Assembly (NCBI RefSeq): GCF_038007465.1
Contig: NZ_JBBOXF010000001.1
Location: 186,001 to 250,000, forward strand
DNA length: 64,000 nt
DNA from: Sporosarcina sp. FSL K6-1508
GTDB taxonomy: Bacteria; Bacillota; Bacilli; Bacillales_A; Planococcaceae
Direction: 5' to 3'
The notes below the pieces were generated by a model. The model worked only from the letters and a program-made list of their open reading frames with translations. It ran no database searches and was not told the DNA's origin. Below are positions 8,718 to 17,075 of the stretch, piece by piece (positions within the stretch are counted from its first letter, which is position 1; every line of letters starts with the position of its first letter). The position numbers were made by a program, and so were the translations under genes.

Positions 8718-9692
8718 TTATACTAGCAATTCGCCATCTTTCATAATGAAGCGATCATCAATCTCGCAGGTCACGGTCTTAATTACCAAATCCAAATGCA
8801 ATGGGGAGTTTACATGACCACCAAAGTTCAAATTCTTTCCAATACCAATATGGATATTTCCAAAAGAACCTTCATCCGGCGCCATATGCCCACAGAGGAA
8901 ATTCTCTTTATTTAATCCAAGACCTAGTTCTGCAATATTATAAACTGTCGGATCATTGAAATCAGCTAAGAGTTTACGTAATATATCTGCTTCACGCCCA
9001 CCCAATATTTCTGTAATAAACCCGTCCTTCACTATACATTTGACCGGCTCATCAATTAAGTTTAATAAAGGATGTGGAATACTTCCGTCAAATACTAATA
9101 CGCCATTAGCCGTCCCTTCAACCGGTCCCAACGCAACTTCTGCATTCGGAGGAAATGAAGCGGCTCCAGGCACAATTGCCGTTCCATGATCCAAAACAGG
9201 CTCACGTCCTTCTATACTACAAACCATATTGGTTCCACCAGGTGCAGTAAGTGTAAACGTTTTCCCTTTATAAAAAGGAGCCACACGATTAACTACCCTT
9301 GTAACCTCGTCAAAATCCGCCGTTAATCCTCCTGACTCAAACATATGAAGGGCATAATCCTGAAGTCCAATCCAGCGTAATCGTCCATTTTTACTTGCAT
9401 CTAAACGGGCTTTTGAATGATATAGAGACATCGTGGTTGCACCAAACGCAACATCACAATTATTTAATGCTGCTGTGACAGCTTCCGTAGGTTCAGCACC
9501 GTGCCCTTCCCTTGGAGTCATTACAATCATAGTTGTTTCAAAAAACATTTTAGCATATTTATATACGAACTCACCGATTTCTTTTTTATTATCATCAGTG
9601 ATGACAAGTACCTTTTCTCCTTCTTTTAAATGTGTAATACTAGTAAACAATTGTCTGATACCCAATGGCACTTCTTTTAGCATTTCTTTCAT
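8718..9692 (-). CDS. M29/NicX-like metalloenzyme
   Basis: 324 residues. The pattern resembles the thermophilic aminopeptidase M29 and 2,5-dihydroxypyridine 5,6-dioxygenase (NicX) superfamily: an N-terminal Rossmann-like part (GEKVLVITDDNKKEIGEFVYKYA), TPREGHGAEPTEAVTAAL, FTLTAPGGTNMVCSIEGREP, and a C-terminal metal-binding region with EGTANGVLVFDGS, NIAELGLGLN, and EGSFGNIHIGIGKNLNFGG-H-SPLHLDLV. The spaced Glu and His residues in these motifs are the likely metal ligands. Whether it is a peptidase or a ring-opening dioxygenase cannot be decided by eye; the catabolic setting favours an enzyme acting on a small molecule. AAGGAG precedes the ATG. Confidence 0.7.
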   Translation of the reverse strand: MKEMLKEVPLGIRQLFTSITHLKEGEKVLVITDDNKKEIGEFVYKYAKMFFETTMIVMTPREGHGAEPTEAVTAALNNCDVAFGATTMSLYHSKARLDASKNGRLRWIGLQDYALHMFESGGLTADFDEVTRVVNRVAPFYKGKTFTLTAPGGTNMVCSIEGREPVLDHGTAIVPGAASFPPNAEVALGPVEGTANGVLVFDGSIPHPLLNLIDEPVKCIVKDGFITEILGGREADILRKLLADFNDPTVYNIAELGLGLNKENFLCGHMAPDEGSFGNIHIGIGKNLNFGGHVNSPLHLDLVIKTVTCEIDDRFIMKDGELLV

Positions 9693-9736
9693 AGCTCTTT
9701 TCTCCTTTTTGTGTCAATTTTTAATTTACGACTTCA

Positions 9737-10198
9737 TCATTTTACTTCAACAACAATTTCAACTTCTACAGGTGTTCCTCCTGGAAGTGAAGCTGTTCCC
9801 ATAGAAACCCTACTGTGTTTCCCCGCTTCACCAAATACTTCATTCACCAAAGCAGACACTGCATCCATAACTTCCGGCTGCTCAATGAAATCTGCTGTAC
9901 TTGCCACATAACCTTTTATATTGACAATTTTCTTAATACCATCAAGGCTTCCCATCATATTCCTTACTGTTGCTAAACAGTTTACGAAGGCAATCTTAGC
10001 TGCGTCTTGGGCCTCTTCAATAGCAATTGTGTCACCAACAATTCCTTGATACTTCAAAATGCCATCCACCTTCGCAGCATTTCCTGATACAAAAATCAAA
10101 TTACCGGTTCTAACTCCGCCCTCAAATAATCGCTTACTTTGTTTGACTTGTTCAGGAAGTTTATATCCTTCGTTCTCTAATCTTTCTTCATAACCCAT
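9737..10198 (-). CDS. RidA/YjgF family protein
   Basis: About 153 residues. The start is the ATG at 10198, with GGAAGGGAG upstream; the longer frame lacks an RBS. Family features: YKLPEQ-x-GGVRTGNLIFVSGNAA, the AIEEAQDAAKIAFVNCLATVR helix, and the C-terminal SRVSMGTASLPGGTPVEVEIVVEV, close to the RVAVGVASLPLGAPVEVEA-type end of the YjgF subfamily. The usual PYSQA-like stretch is altered. RidA-type proteins are trimeric enamine/imine deaminases; specialised members sit in catabolic operons for nitrogen compounds. It lies just upstream of the NicX/M29-like gene in the same direction, so it probably removes an imine or acts as a hydrolase in that pathway. Confidence 0.88.
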   Translation of the reverse strand: MGYEERLENEGYKLPEQVKQSKRLFEGGVRTGNLIFVSGNAAKVDGILKYQGIVGDTIAIEEAQDAAKIAFVNCLATVRNMMGSLDGIKKIVNIKGYVASTADFIEQPEVMDAVSALVNEVFGEAGKHSRVSMGTASLPGGTPVEVEIVVEVK

Positions 10199-10442
10199 AA
10201 TTATTTCTCCCTTCCACCCAATAACAATAAGAATACTCCGAGTAATTTTCTTTTGAACCAATCTGCTTTCTGCTGTGATATTGCATTATTTCGAGCGCTG
10301 TACAGCATCGTAAGCCTCGTATTATACTAAGATATTCTTTTATTAATTCATCCGCGGGTTTCAACATTATCGTATCTTCCCTTCTTCATTTATAATACTA
10401 CGAATTATCACATAACTACCAATACTTATTTCTACCTGAATA

Positions 10443-10459
10443 CATAGCTTTTATCTATG
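10443..10459. promoter_or_regulatory. Candidate LysR operator in the ridA-lysR intergenic region
   Basis: CATAG-N7-CTATG, containing ATAG and CTAT with a T-N11-A core, lies between the divergent ridA and lysR genes. LysR-type regulators bind such sites to control the divergent operon and themselves. Shown by pattern only. Confidence 0.45.
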
Positions 10460-10643
10460 GTTGTTGGTATAGTTTTAGAAATCATTCGAAAGTAAAGACA
10501 ATAAAACTGACTTTTTCTTTCGTAAATGACAATTCATTTTTTCATCAATTTTAGAAGACGGAAAAACCACAATAAACAGTTGATTGCTACCTAGCGAGGA
10601 ATAAAACATTTTAGGCTTAAAAACATAAGGAGGACAGATAGAC

Positions 10644-11567
10644 ATGAACTTTAATAATCTTTACTATTTTAAGATAATGGCAGAATTCCAGCATTATACA
10701 CAAGCGGCCAAATTCCTTTGCATTACGCAGCCTAGTTTAAGTCGTGCCATGTCAATACTGGAAGAAGATTTAGGGGTTGCGCTGTTTGAAAAAGAGGGCC
10801 GCAATGTTCGTCTGACAAAGTATGGTAGATTGTTAAGCTCTTATGTTTCAAAGGGATTTCATGAAATTGAACTCGGTTATGATTTGCTACATCAATTTAA
10901 GAAAAAGGATTCTGGGATCATCGATTTTAGTTTCTTATTTGTACTGGGATATCATTTTGTACCTATACTAATTAAAAACTTTCTTGCCGATAAAAATCAT
11001 AAAAATATTACAATAAATTTCCACCAATGCGATACCGCGACCAGTATAAAAAAGATAAAAGACGGTTCCGTGGATCTTGGATTTTGCACCTATATGCCTA
11101 ATGAACCCGATATAAATTTCACACCCGTTCTCAAGCAAAATTTGGTTTGTATCACATCTTTAAATCATCCATTGGCAAATCAAACTTCATTATCTATGGA
11201 AGAATTATTGCCTTACCCAATTATCAGTTATACTGAGTCAGCGGGAGAAATTCAAAGTTTCATCAATCGACTTTTTTCCAGTTGTTCTAAAAAACCTAAT
11301 CATTTTTGTACTATGGCGGAAGAAATCACTATGGCTGGATTAGTTTCTACTAATCATAATAATTGTATTGCAATCGTACCCGATCTGGATGTTCTTGATA
11401 GTTTCTCCATTAAAAAGATTCCTATTGATCACCCTAATGCATTTAGAAATATTTATCTCGCTACTTCAAAAATTCACCCCACATTACCATGCATAGAGGT
11501 TTTTTTCAATTTCATTCTCCAGTACGCAAATTTCTTAAATGAAAAACATGAAGATCTTTCACTCTGA
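10644..11567 (+). CDS. LysR-family transcriptional regulator
   Basis: 307 residues. The N-terminal winged helix-turn-helix reads MNFNNLYYFKIMAEFQHYTQAAKFLCITQPSLSRAMSILEEDLGVALFEKEGRNVRLTKYG, the standard LysR signature. A C-terminal effector-binding domain follows (DLGFCTYMP, LVCITSLNHPLA). AAGGAGG precedes the ATG. It is transcribed away from ridA and the NicX/M29-like gene, which it most likely controls through the intergenic operator at 10443. CynR/CysB-like in overall pattern; the inducer is unknown. Confidence 0.92.
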   Translation: MNFNNLYYFKIMAEFQHYTQAAKFLCITQPSLSRAMSILEEDLGVALFEKEGRNVRLTKYGRLLSSYVSKGFHEIELGYDLLHQFKKKDSGIIDFSFLFVLGYHFVPILIKNFLADKNHKNITINFHQCDTATSIKKIKDGSVDLGFCTYMPNEPDINFTPVLKQNLVCITSLNHPLANQTSLSMEELLPYPIISYTESAGEIQSFINRLFSSCSKKPNHFCTMAEEITMAGLVSTNHNNCIAIVPDLDVLDSFSIKKIPIDHPNAFRNIYLATSKIHPTLPCIEVFFNFILQYANFLNEKHEDLSL

Positions 11568-11624
11568 AGGAAATTTAATGGGTAACGGTAAACCCATTCA
11601 TTTGAATTTGGTATGAACATAAAT

Positions 11625-11672
11625 AAACGTCAACTAATGCCCATCTAAACTTGCAGGCATTAGTTGACGTTT
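11625..11672. terminator. Bidirectional terminator between convergent lysR and gntR genes
   Basis: AACGTCAACTAATGCC and GGCATTAGTTGACGTT form a perfect stem of about 17 bp around a 14-base loop. It sits between two convergent genes. Confidence 0.8.
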
Positions 11673-11685
11673 ACTATTAGTATAA

Positions 11686-12375
11686 TTACTTCTTTTCGTA
11701 ATCCTTCAAAATTTTACTTCTCACATAGCTAAGATGCTTATACATTTGTGTAAAGGATTCAAAAGGATCTCTTCTTTTTAATGCTTCATAGATTGCGATA
11801 TGATGCTCAATTGTAATTTCCGGTTCCCGATAGCTAATTAAGCTATCCGTTTTTTCATGTGTTACAAGCAGGGAATCAATCATTCCCTCAACCACAGGAT
11901 TATCTGCACTTTGTGCAATAATCCTGTGGAACTCTTTATCTAAACGACCATAATCACCGTCCGCATTCTCTTGTATGGAATCAATGGTCTCCCTTAACCT
12001 TTCAAGTTGGTCATCCGTTATTTTTTCAGCTGCAATCGTGACCAAACCCAATTCCAAGGCCATGCGCGCTTCGATGATGGCAGGTACATTATTAATAGAT
12101 AATGCAAGCATAACATTGAATGGATTACTGCCGACCTTGTTATTTATAAATGTACCTCCACGTGGTCTCCTCGTAATGATCTCCAATGTCTCCAATGAAC
12201 TCAGTGCTTCGCGTAATACAGGTCGGCTTACATCAAACTGCTTCATTAATGACATTTCTGCCGGCAACTTATCCCCCGGTTTCAATTGTCCACTCATCAA
12301 CAGGTGTACAATTTGTTCTAGCACCTGTTGTGACAATGTACTTCTACGGATAGTATCCATTTTATATTCCTGCAT
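11686..12375 (-). CDS. FadR-subfamily GntR transcriptional regulator
   Basis: 229 residues. The N-terminal winged HTH reads TLSQQVLEQIVHLLMSGQLKPGDKLPAEMSLMKQFDVSRPVLREALSSLETLEIITRRPRGGTFI, typical of GntR. The C-terminal helical FCD domain (IEARMALELGLVTIAAEKIT, DYGRLDKEFHRIIAQSADNPV, EHHIAIYEALKRRDP) carries the conserved Asp and His residues that bind metal in this domain. FadR-type members commonly repress sugar-acid catabolism (UxuR, YcbG). It lies at the downstream end of the kdgD-ALDH-OCD gene run, 19 bases after it, and is probably co-transcribed and autoregulatory. The palindrome overlapping the kdgD -10 is a plausible target. Confidence 0.92.
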   Translation of the reverse strand: MQEYKMDTIRRSTLSQQVLEQIVHLLMSGQLKPGDKLPAEMSLMKQFDVSRPVLREALSSLETLEIITRRPRGGTFINNKVGSNPFNVMLALSINNVPAIIEARMALELGLVTIAAEKITDDQLERLRETIDSIQENADGDYGRLDKEFHRIIAQSADNPVVEGMIDSLLVTHEKTDSLISYREPEITIEHHIAIYEALKRRDPFESFTQMYKHLSYVRSKILKDYEKK

Positions 12376-12394
12376 ACCACCCCTCCTCCCAAAA

Positions 12395-13354
12395 CTATCC
12401 TAATTCTTTCTTCTTGTTTTTCTTATCGTATCTTTCATAAATAAGTTTCGCTGTAAGGATATCGAAAATGGAGACTCCTACCGATTTAAAAATGGTTGTC
12501 CTGTCCTTCACGTTTTCATTAACACCACATTGGACTAGACTTTTCAGTTCGGGAACCATGTCCTCATTATAGCCAAACTTTTTTGCTTGAATCATTTCAC
12601 CACATTCAGTAAATGCGGCATGCGAGTCAACAAATAAATAATCAGCATCATTAATAATTGTATCAGGAATTTCCTGCATAAATGACTTAAAGGAACCTGA
12701 AGCCGCGAAATGCTTTCCAGTTATATCAATCTGTCCGTTGTAGGGGATTACTGGCTCAACGGAAGTCGTTGTTGTAATAATCAATTGAGCCTCTTTCAAA
12801 ATCGTTTCAGGTTCAGCAACTTCAAACTGGATGGATGGGAATTCACCCTTGGCTTTCTCTAAAAAAGAATCTAGTCTTCCCTTACTACGATTATACACTA
12901 AAGCGCGCTGTATCGGCCGAACTACACATGCTGCCTGCAAATGGCTAAACCCCTGATCTCCTGTGCCAATGATGCCAATTGTATCTGTTTTATTGGAGGC
13001 CAAGTATTTCATACCTAAACCACTTACAGCGCCGGTTCGCATTGCCGTAATCGTTCTGGCATCCATAAGAACAAGTGGCTTCATCGTTTCTCTGTCACTT
13101 AATAGAAAAATCCCCCGTAGTGTAGCTTCCCCGATTACAACATTATCAGGGGCAATCCCTATTAGTTTCGCCCCATAATAATTCTCATAAAATGAAGGCA
13201 TTAACAAAGCCGAATTTTCACCGTCATTGATAAATAATCTTTCTGGGAGCAATGAACGGTCCTCCCCGTCCTGTAAATAATATGCTTCGACCGTTTCAAT
13301 AATGTCGCTCATCGAAATGAGTCTCCTAATTTCTTGATCATTAATGTAATCCAT
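12395..13354 (-). CDS. Ornithine cyclodeaminase / mu-crystallin family protein
   Basis: About 319 residues from the ATG at 13354, which has AAGGGGG upstream; the longer frame lacks an RBS. Motifs: LLPERLFINDGENSALLMPSF, KLIGIAPDN, LVLMDARTITAMRTGAVSGLGMKYLA, the NAD(P)-binding IGIIGTGDQGFSHLQA, and NDADYLFVDSHAA. The family includes ornithine cyclodeaminase, alanine dehydrogenase and delta1-pyrroline-2-carboxylate reductase (LhpI). Next to a KdgD-like dehydratase and a semialdehyde dehydrogenase, a reductase for a cyclic imino acid fits well, as in hydroxyproline catabolism, but the substrate is inferred only. Confidence 0.88.
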   Translation of the reverse strand: MDYINDQEIRRLISMSDIIETVEAYYLQDGEDRSLLPERLFINDGENSALLMPSFYENYYGAKLIGIAPDNVVIGEATLRGIFLLSDRETMKPLVLMDARTITAMRTGAVSGLGMKYLASNKTDTIGIIGTGDQGFSHLQAACVVRPIQRALVYNRSKGRLDSFLEKAKGEFPSIQFEVAEPETILKEAQLIITTTTSVEPVIPYNGQIDITGKHFAASGSFKSFMQEIPDTIINDADYLFVDSHAAFTECGEMIQAKKFGYNEDMVPELKSLVQCGVNENVKDRTTIFKSVGVSIFDILTAKLIYERYDKKNKKKELG

Positions 13355-13436
13355 ATTATCCCCCTTCTCATCATTCCTCGCTAACATACATCTACTTCAG
13401 CATAGATATAAACGACTAAAAAAAGGCATGTAAAAA

Positions 13437-13468
13437 TGAGGAGTTAGCTTTTCATCGCATAACTCCTC
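13437..13468 (-). terminator. Terminator after the aldehyde dehydrogenase gene
   Basis: On the minus strand GAGGAGTTA pairs with TAACTCCTC, followed by ATTTTT, just past the ALDH stop. It would separate or attenuate read-through into the OCD and gntR genes. Confidence 0.65.
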
Positions 13469-13478
13469 TGCTTAGATT

Positions 13479-14939
13479 TTATTTAATAAATACAGTTTTA
13501 ATAGAAGTGAAAAATTCAATTGCAGCTCTACCTTGTTCCCTGGAATGAGAACTGGATTGCTTCATACCACCGAACGGAGCTTGTAATTCAACTCCTGCAC
13601 TTTCTGCATTGATTCGTATTAATCCAGCATCCATTTCGTTAATGAACGACAGCATATTCCCAATGTTTGTTGTAAAAATAGAGGCACTTAGTCCATATTC
13701 CGAGTCATTTGCCAGTTCCAGTGCTTCCTCCAGTGTATCCACTTTCAAGAGTGCGAGGACCGGACCGAAAATTTCTTCTCTGACAATCGTCAAATCTGGC
13801 GAAGTACTTTCAAAAACGGTTGGTTCCACATAATATCCTTTGTTTTCAAGTACTCGATTTCCACCGAATAACAATGTTGCCCCTTCTTCTTTTCCTTTTT
13901 CAATATAGGAAAGAACGGTATTCAACTGGCCTTCGCTGGCACAAGGTCCCATCCATGTACCTGATTCAAGACCGTCTCCGACAGTAATTTCCGCCACTTT
14001 TTCAAGCAACTTTTCTTTAAATCTATCGTATACCTCTTTTTGAACGATTACACGGCTTGTTGCTGTACATTTTTGGCCAGTAGATTTTAATCCACCACTG
14101 ATTGTAGCCTCCACTGCCAAATCCAGATCCGCATCATTTGCAACGATAACTGGGTTTTTCCCACCCATTTCAAGTTGATATTTAATTCCCCTTGTAACAG
14201 CGCTATGAGCCAGTTGTTTACCGACTGTGTTCGACCCAGTAAACGTAATCGCATCGATTTCACGATGATTTACCATCTCTGTACCAATTTTAGAACCCGA
14301 GCCTGTCACCATGTTGATAACACCCGCTGGAAAACCTGCATCGTGCAGGCAGTTAATCACTTTAGCACATGTAATGGCCGTTTCACTTGCAGGTTTAACA
14401 ACAACGGCATTGCCATAAATAAGTGCTGGGGCCATTTTCCAGAGTGGTATCGCGACCGGGAAATTCCACGGTGTAATTACTCCAACAACTCCGACCGGAA
14501 CGCGTGTTGTAAACAAAAGTGCTTCGCTATCTGTTGAAGGGATTACGTCTCCAATCGACCGCATCCCCTCGCCAGCATAATAACGTAAGATAGCTACACC
14601 ACGTGCAGTTTCTCCTTTCGCCTCAGTAAATGTCTTTCCCATTTCTCGGGTCATTGTAGTCGCAATGTCATCAATACGCTCCTCTAATATCGAAGCAGCT
14701 TTTAATAGATATTCTCCGCGAACACTTCCTGCTAGTTTACGCCAAGCTTTTTGCGCTATTCGAGCAGAGGTTGCCGCATTATTAAAATCATTGCTTGAGG
14801 ATAATTGATACGAACCGACCACTTCACCTTTTATCGCAGGATTTTTACTGACCTCCGTCTGGCCTGTATCGGAAGCTACCCATTCGCCGTTAATATAATT
14901 TAAGATTGTCGTTGTTTTAGATTCAGTTGTTGTATTCAT
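13479..14939 (-). CDS. Aldehyde dehydrogenase (probable 2,5-dioxovalerate dehydrogenase)
   Basis: 486 residues, the standard ALDH length. Motifs: VGVVGVITPWNFPVAIPLWKMAPAL, VVVKPASETA, TFTGSNTVGKQL, the general-base stretch LEMGGKNPVIV, the catalytic Cys in GQKCTATSR, and EEIFGPVLAL. NAD(P)-dependent oxidation of an aldehyde to an acid in the cytoplasm. It starts nine bases after the KdgD-like dehydratase with AGGAGG. The same pair in Bacillus (ycbC-ycbD) converts 5-dehydro-4-deoxyglucarate via 2,5-dioxovalerate to 2-oxoglutarate, so alpha-ketoglutaric semialdehyde is the likely substrate. Confidence 0.9.
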   Translation of the reverse strand: MNTTTESKTTTILNYINGEWVASDTGQTEVSKNPAIKGEVVGSYQLSSSNDFNNAATSARIAQKAWRKLAGSVRGEYLLKAASILEERIDDIATTMTREMGKTFTEAKGETARGVAILRYYAGEGMRSIGDVIPSTDSEALLFTTRVPVGVVGVITPWNFPVAIPLWKMAPALIYGNAVVVKPASETAITCAKVINCLHDAGFPAGVINMVTGSGSKIGTEMVNHREIDAITFTGSNTVGKQLAHSAVTRGIKYQLEMGGKNPVIVANDADLDLAVEATISGGLKSTGQKCTATSRVIVQKEVYDRFKEKLLEKVAEITVGDGLESGTWMGPCASEGQLNTVLSYIEKGKEEGATLLFGGNRVLENKGYYVEPTVFESTSPDLTIVREEIFGPVLALLKVDTLEEALELANDSEYGLSASIFTTNIGNMLSFINEMDAGLIRINAESAGVELQAPFGGMKQSSSHSREQGRAAIEFFTSIKTVFIK

Positions 14940-14948
14940 AATTACCTC

Positions 14949-15881
14949 CTAGTTTATAGCCTTGGCATGAGTAGGGTATTTCGCCAATGCATTATTAATA
15001 ATCGATTTTAACTCCTCATAATGCCCCTCTTCTACAGGGGCGATAGGTGCTCGGACATTTGTAGTGACAGGAAGGCCTACGATTTGCATCCCCGCTTTAA
15101 TAAGTGAAACAGCATACCCTTTTTTCTGTTTCCGAATACGATGAATTGGAAAGATTACTTCTTCATACAATTCATGAATTACTTCGTCATTTCCTTTTAG
15201 TAGTGCATCATAATACTTCGCGGAAATGTGAGGGATATAGTTGGAAATAGCCGATGAATAAGAAGTGAATCCAAGGTTTACATACGACGCCATCGTCACT
15301 TCTGCTAACGGCATTCCATTGATCCACTCCAGGCGGTCACCAATCAAATGAGTGAGCTCAACATTTAGCTCCATATCACCTACTCCATCTTTATAGCCTA
15401 CGAGCTGTGGTATTTCACATAGTTTTTGCAAGGTTTTAGGTTCTAAAACACAGTTATCACGTTGATAAACAATTGCATTCAAATTTGTACTTTCTATGAT
15501 TTTGCTCAAATAATTATAGATTCCATCTTGAGAAGGATCTATCAAATATGGGGGTAAGATCAGGTAACCTTCAGCCCCAAGTTCTTTAGATATTTGAGCT
15601 TGTTCAAGAGCATAAGTAATGTTCCCACCAACACCCGTATAAAGTGGTACTTTCCCCTTAGTCTTTTCTGCTGCAACTTCAACCATTGCTCTATATTCTT
15701 CATTGCTTATTGCATGTAATTCCCCTGCACCACACGCGACAAAAACTGATTTCAACCCATTATCAATTAAAAACTCAATGTTTTCACCTAAAGCATGTAA
15801 ATCCAATTTACCTTCTGCATCCATTGGAGCAACTGGGAACCCTAAAATTCCTTTTGGTGCTCTCCTACTAAATGTACTCAT
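14949..15881 (-). CDS. kdgD: 5-dehydro-4-deoxyglucarate dehydratase (DHDPS superfamily)
   Basis: About 310 residues from the ATG at 15881 (GAGGGGTGG upstream); the longer frame has no RBS. It is a DapA-type TIM barrel: APKGILGFPVAPMD, VFVACGAGELHAISNEEY, VPLYTGVGGN, GYLILPPYL, the conserved YQRDN tyrosine region, and the Schiff-base lysine in LVGYKDGVGDMELN. SYSSAISNYIPHIS and IRKQKKGYAVSLIKAGM match Bacillus YcbC closely. The reaction is dehydration and decarboxylation of 5-dehydro-4-deoxyglucarate to 2,5-dioxovalerate and CO2. No glucarate or galactarate dehydratase is in the window, so the feeding substrate is open. Hydroxyproline-pathway deaminases are related alternatives. Confidence 0.88.
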   Translation of the reverse strand: MSTFSRRAPKGILGFPVAPMDAEGKLDLHALGENIEFLIDNGLKSVFVACGAGELHAISNEEYRAMVEVAAEKTKGKVPLYTGVGGNITYALEQAQISKELGAEGYLILPPYLIDPSQDGIYNYLSKIIESTNLNAIVYQRDNCVLEPKTLQKLCEIPQLVGYKDGVGDMELNVELTHLIGDRLEWINGMPLAEVTMASYVNLGFTSYSSAISNYIPHISAKYYDALLKGNDEVIHELYEEVIFPIHRIRKQKKGYAVSLIKAGMQIVGLPVTTNVRAPIAPVEEGHYEELKSIINNALAKYPTHAKAIN

Positions 15882-15918
15882 GTTAATTCCACCCCTCAAA
15901 ATTGTATTTATTCTATAT

Positions 15919-15952
15919 GTCTTATTGTAAGACAATAATAATTATCTGTCAA
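15919..15952 (-). promoter_or_regulatory. kdgD promoter with an overlapping palindromic operator
   Basis: On the minus strand TTGACA (15952-15947), a 17-base spacer and TACAAT (15929-15924) form a near-consensus sigma-A promoter about 40 bases before the kdgD ATG. The perfect inverted repeat GTCTTA-TTG-TAAGAC (15919-15933) covers the -10 box. Binding there would block polymerase, as expected for a FadR-type repressor such as the one encoded at 11686-12375. Confidence 0.65.
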
Positions 15953-16084
15953 CTCTTTTAAAAATACGCTTAAATAATATCTCCACATTCAAATTGTTAT
16001 ACCAAACGTATAAGTAAAATTCGGACTGAATTATGAAGTTTTACTATCATTAGTGAAACAGTGATTTTGGGCTAAGGTTGTCTC

Positions 16085-16230
16085 ATGTATATCTGGCTGA
16101 AAATAGCACGTGAAGCGATTATAGATAATAAGTCGGTTCGTGAATTTTGTAAAAAATACAGAATTTTATCTGAAGTTGAACTAAACCTGACAAAACCCAG
16201 AATTTCTGGAGGATTATTAACTAATTAATG
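16085..16230 (+). pseudogene. Aspartate ammonia-lyase 3' relic (right copy)
   Basis: A plus-strand reading gives REAIIDNKSVREFCKK then SEVELNLTKPRISGGLLTN and a stop. This corresponds to the last 40-odd residues of aspartase with a deletion of about seven codons. The DNA is clearly related to 4810-4963, but it lacks the left copy's late frameshift and keeps residues the left copy lost, so the two relics decayed independently from an intact gene. The similarity continues downstream to about 16480. Confidence 0.75.
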
Positions 16231-16766
16231 TTAGTTTGAATGAAAACACAGGAAAAACACAAAGAGTTGCCTGCTGCTACTGGCCATTACTGGTTCGCTT
16301 TGGGCGTAGTGAACACTACATAATTACCTAGAAATCAAGCGATGAGATAAGTGACAAAGTCACTTATCTCATCGCTTAGTAATCGTCTTACCGATATTTG
16401 TGCGTCGCTTCCCTATGATGGTCATAGAAGAAGAGTGCTTGCTTTTTAATATGAAAGAGTAGATTCATTCCTAGCACTCGAAGCTACAATTTCGTGCTCT
16501 ACTCCCGTTAAAATTCAGCATTCATGCAAATAAAGGTGAGCTCTTTGAAGTACTAGCACTCCAAGCACTGCGTATTTCTGTACAGGCAACCAGACTGAAA
16601 ATGATCTAGAATCTTCCCGGCTATTATTCAGGTGTCTTGCGAGAACTCATTTACAAGGCGTTATTCGACGAGGCATTTATGGATTATGACGTAGCAGTTG
16701 AGGAGTTTTTCTATCGACGAAAAGAAGTATATCCAACAGACTGATCGACAGCTCTAACTAGTCTTA
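16231..16766. other. Duplicated downstream region plus an unidentified gene end
   Basis: 16240-16480 is the diverged counterpart of 4964-5215 (shared GTTGCCT-, CCATTA-TGGTTCGCTTTGG- and CATAGAAGAAGAG- blocks). 16620-16743 holds a plus-strand open stretch ending in a stop (PGYYSGVLRELIYKALFDEA ... FFYRRKEVYPTD) that looks like the end of a lost gene; I do not recognise it. No intact gene. Confidence 0.5.
16338..16376. repeat. Long hairpin, right copy of the duplicated pair
   Basis: AGCGATGAGATAAGTGAC (16338-16355) and GTCACTTATCTCATCGCT (16359-16376) form a perfect 18-bp stem around AAA. A short outer ATTAC/GTAAT stem remains. Compared with 5071-5109, three base pairs differ and all three keep pairing. 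Confidence 0.85.
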
Positions 16767-16782
16767 TTAGGTTTGTGAACTG

Positions 16783-16990
16783 GGGGGTGAACACTTCTGA
16801 GGTTTCATTAGAGACTCCCCCGTTTGTTGGACATCTCCGACTTTTCGTTGGAAACTCTGAAGGTTTCGTTGGAGGGATTTCATAGTTTGTTGGACACTTC
16901 CGGGGGTTCGTTGGACACTTTCCTGTTTGTTGGACATCTCTGACTTTTCGTTGGACACTCTGGAGGTTTCGTTGGAAGGTTTTGGTATTC
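16783..16990. repeat. Short tandem repeat array, left half
   Basis: About nine degenerate units of roughly 22-25 bases, such as GTTTGTTGGACATCTCCGAC, TTTTCGTTGGAAACTCTG and AAGGTTTCGTTGGAGG. The units carry no stop codons in several frames, so long open frames arise (for example minus 16767-16958 rich in VQQT and SNK motifs). The array continues beyond the IS at 18371, so the IS lies inside it. Confidence 0.85.
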
Positions 16991-17075
16991 TGTCAAGAAA
17001 GTGGACATGAATTAATGAGCGGTTATTTTAAAAAGCCTACCGCGCTGCGCTTGCTGTACTTTCATGGAAGAGCAG

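Noticed and set aside
16767..16958. Open frame rich in VQQT/SNK
   Set aside because: It starts inside the repeat array without an RBS; it is open because the repeat has no stops. Treated as part of the repeat.
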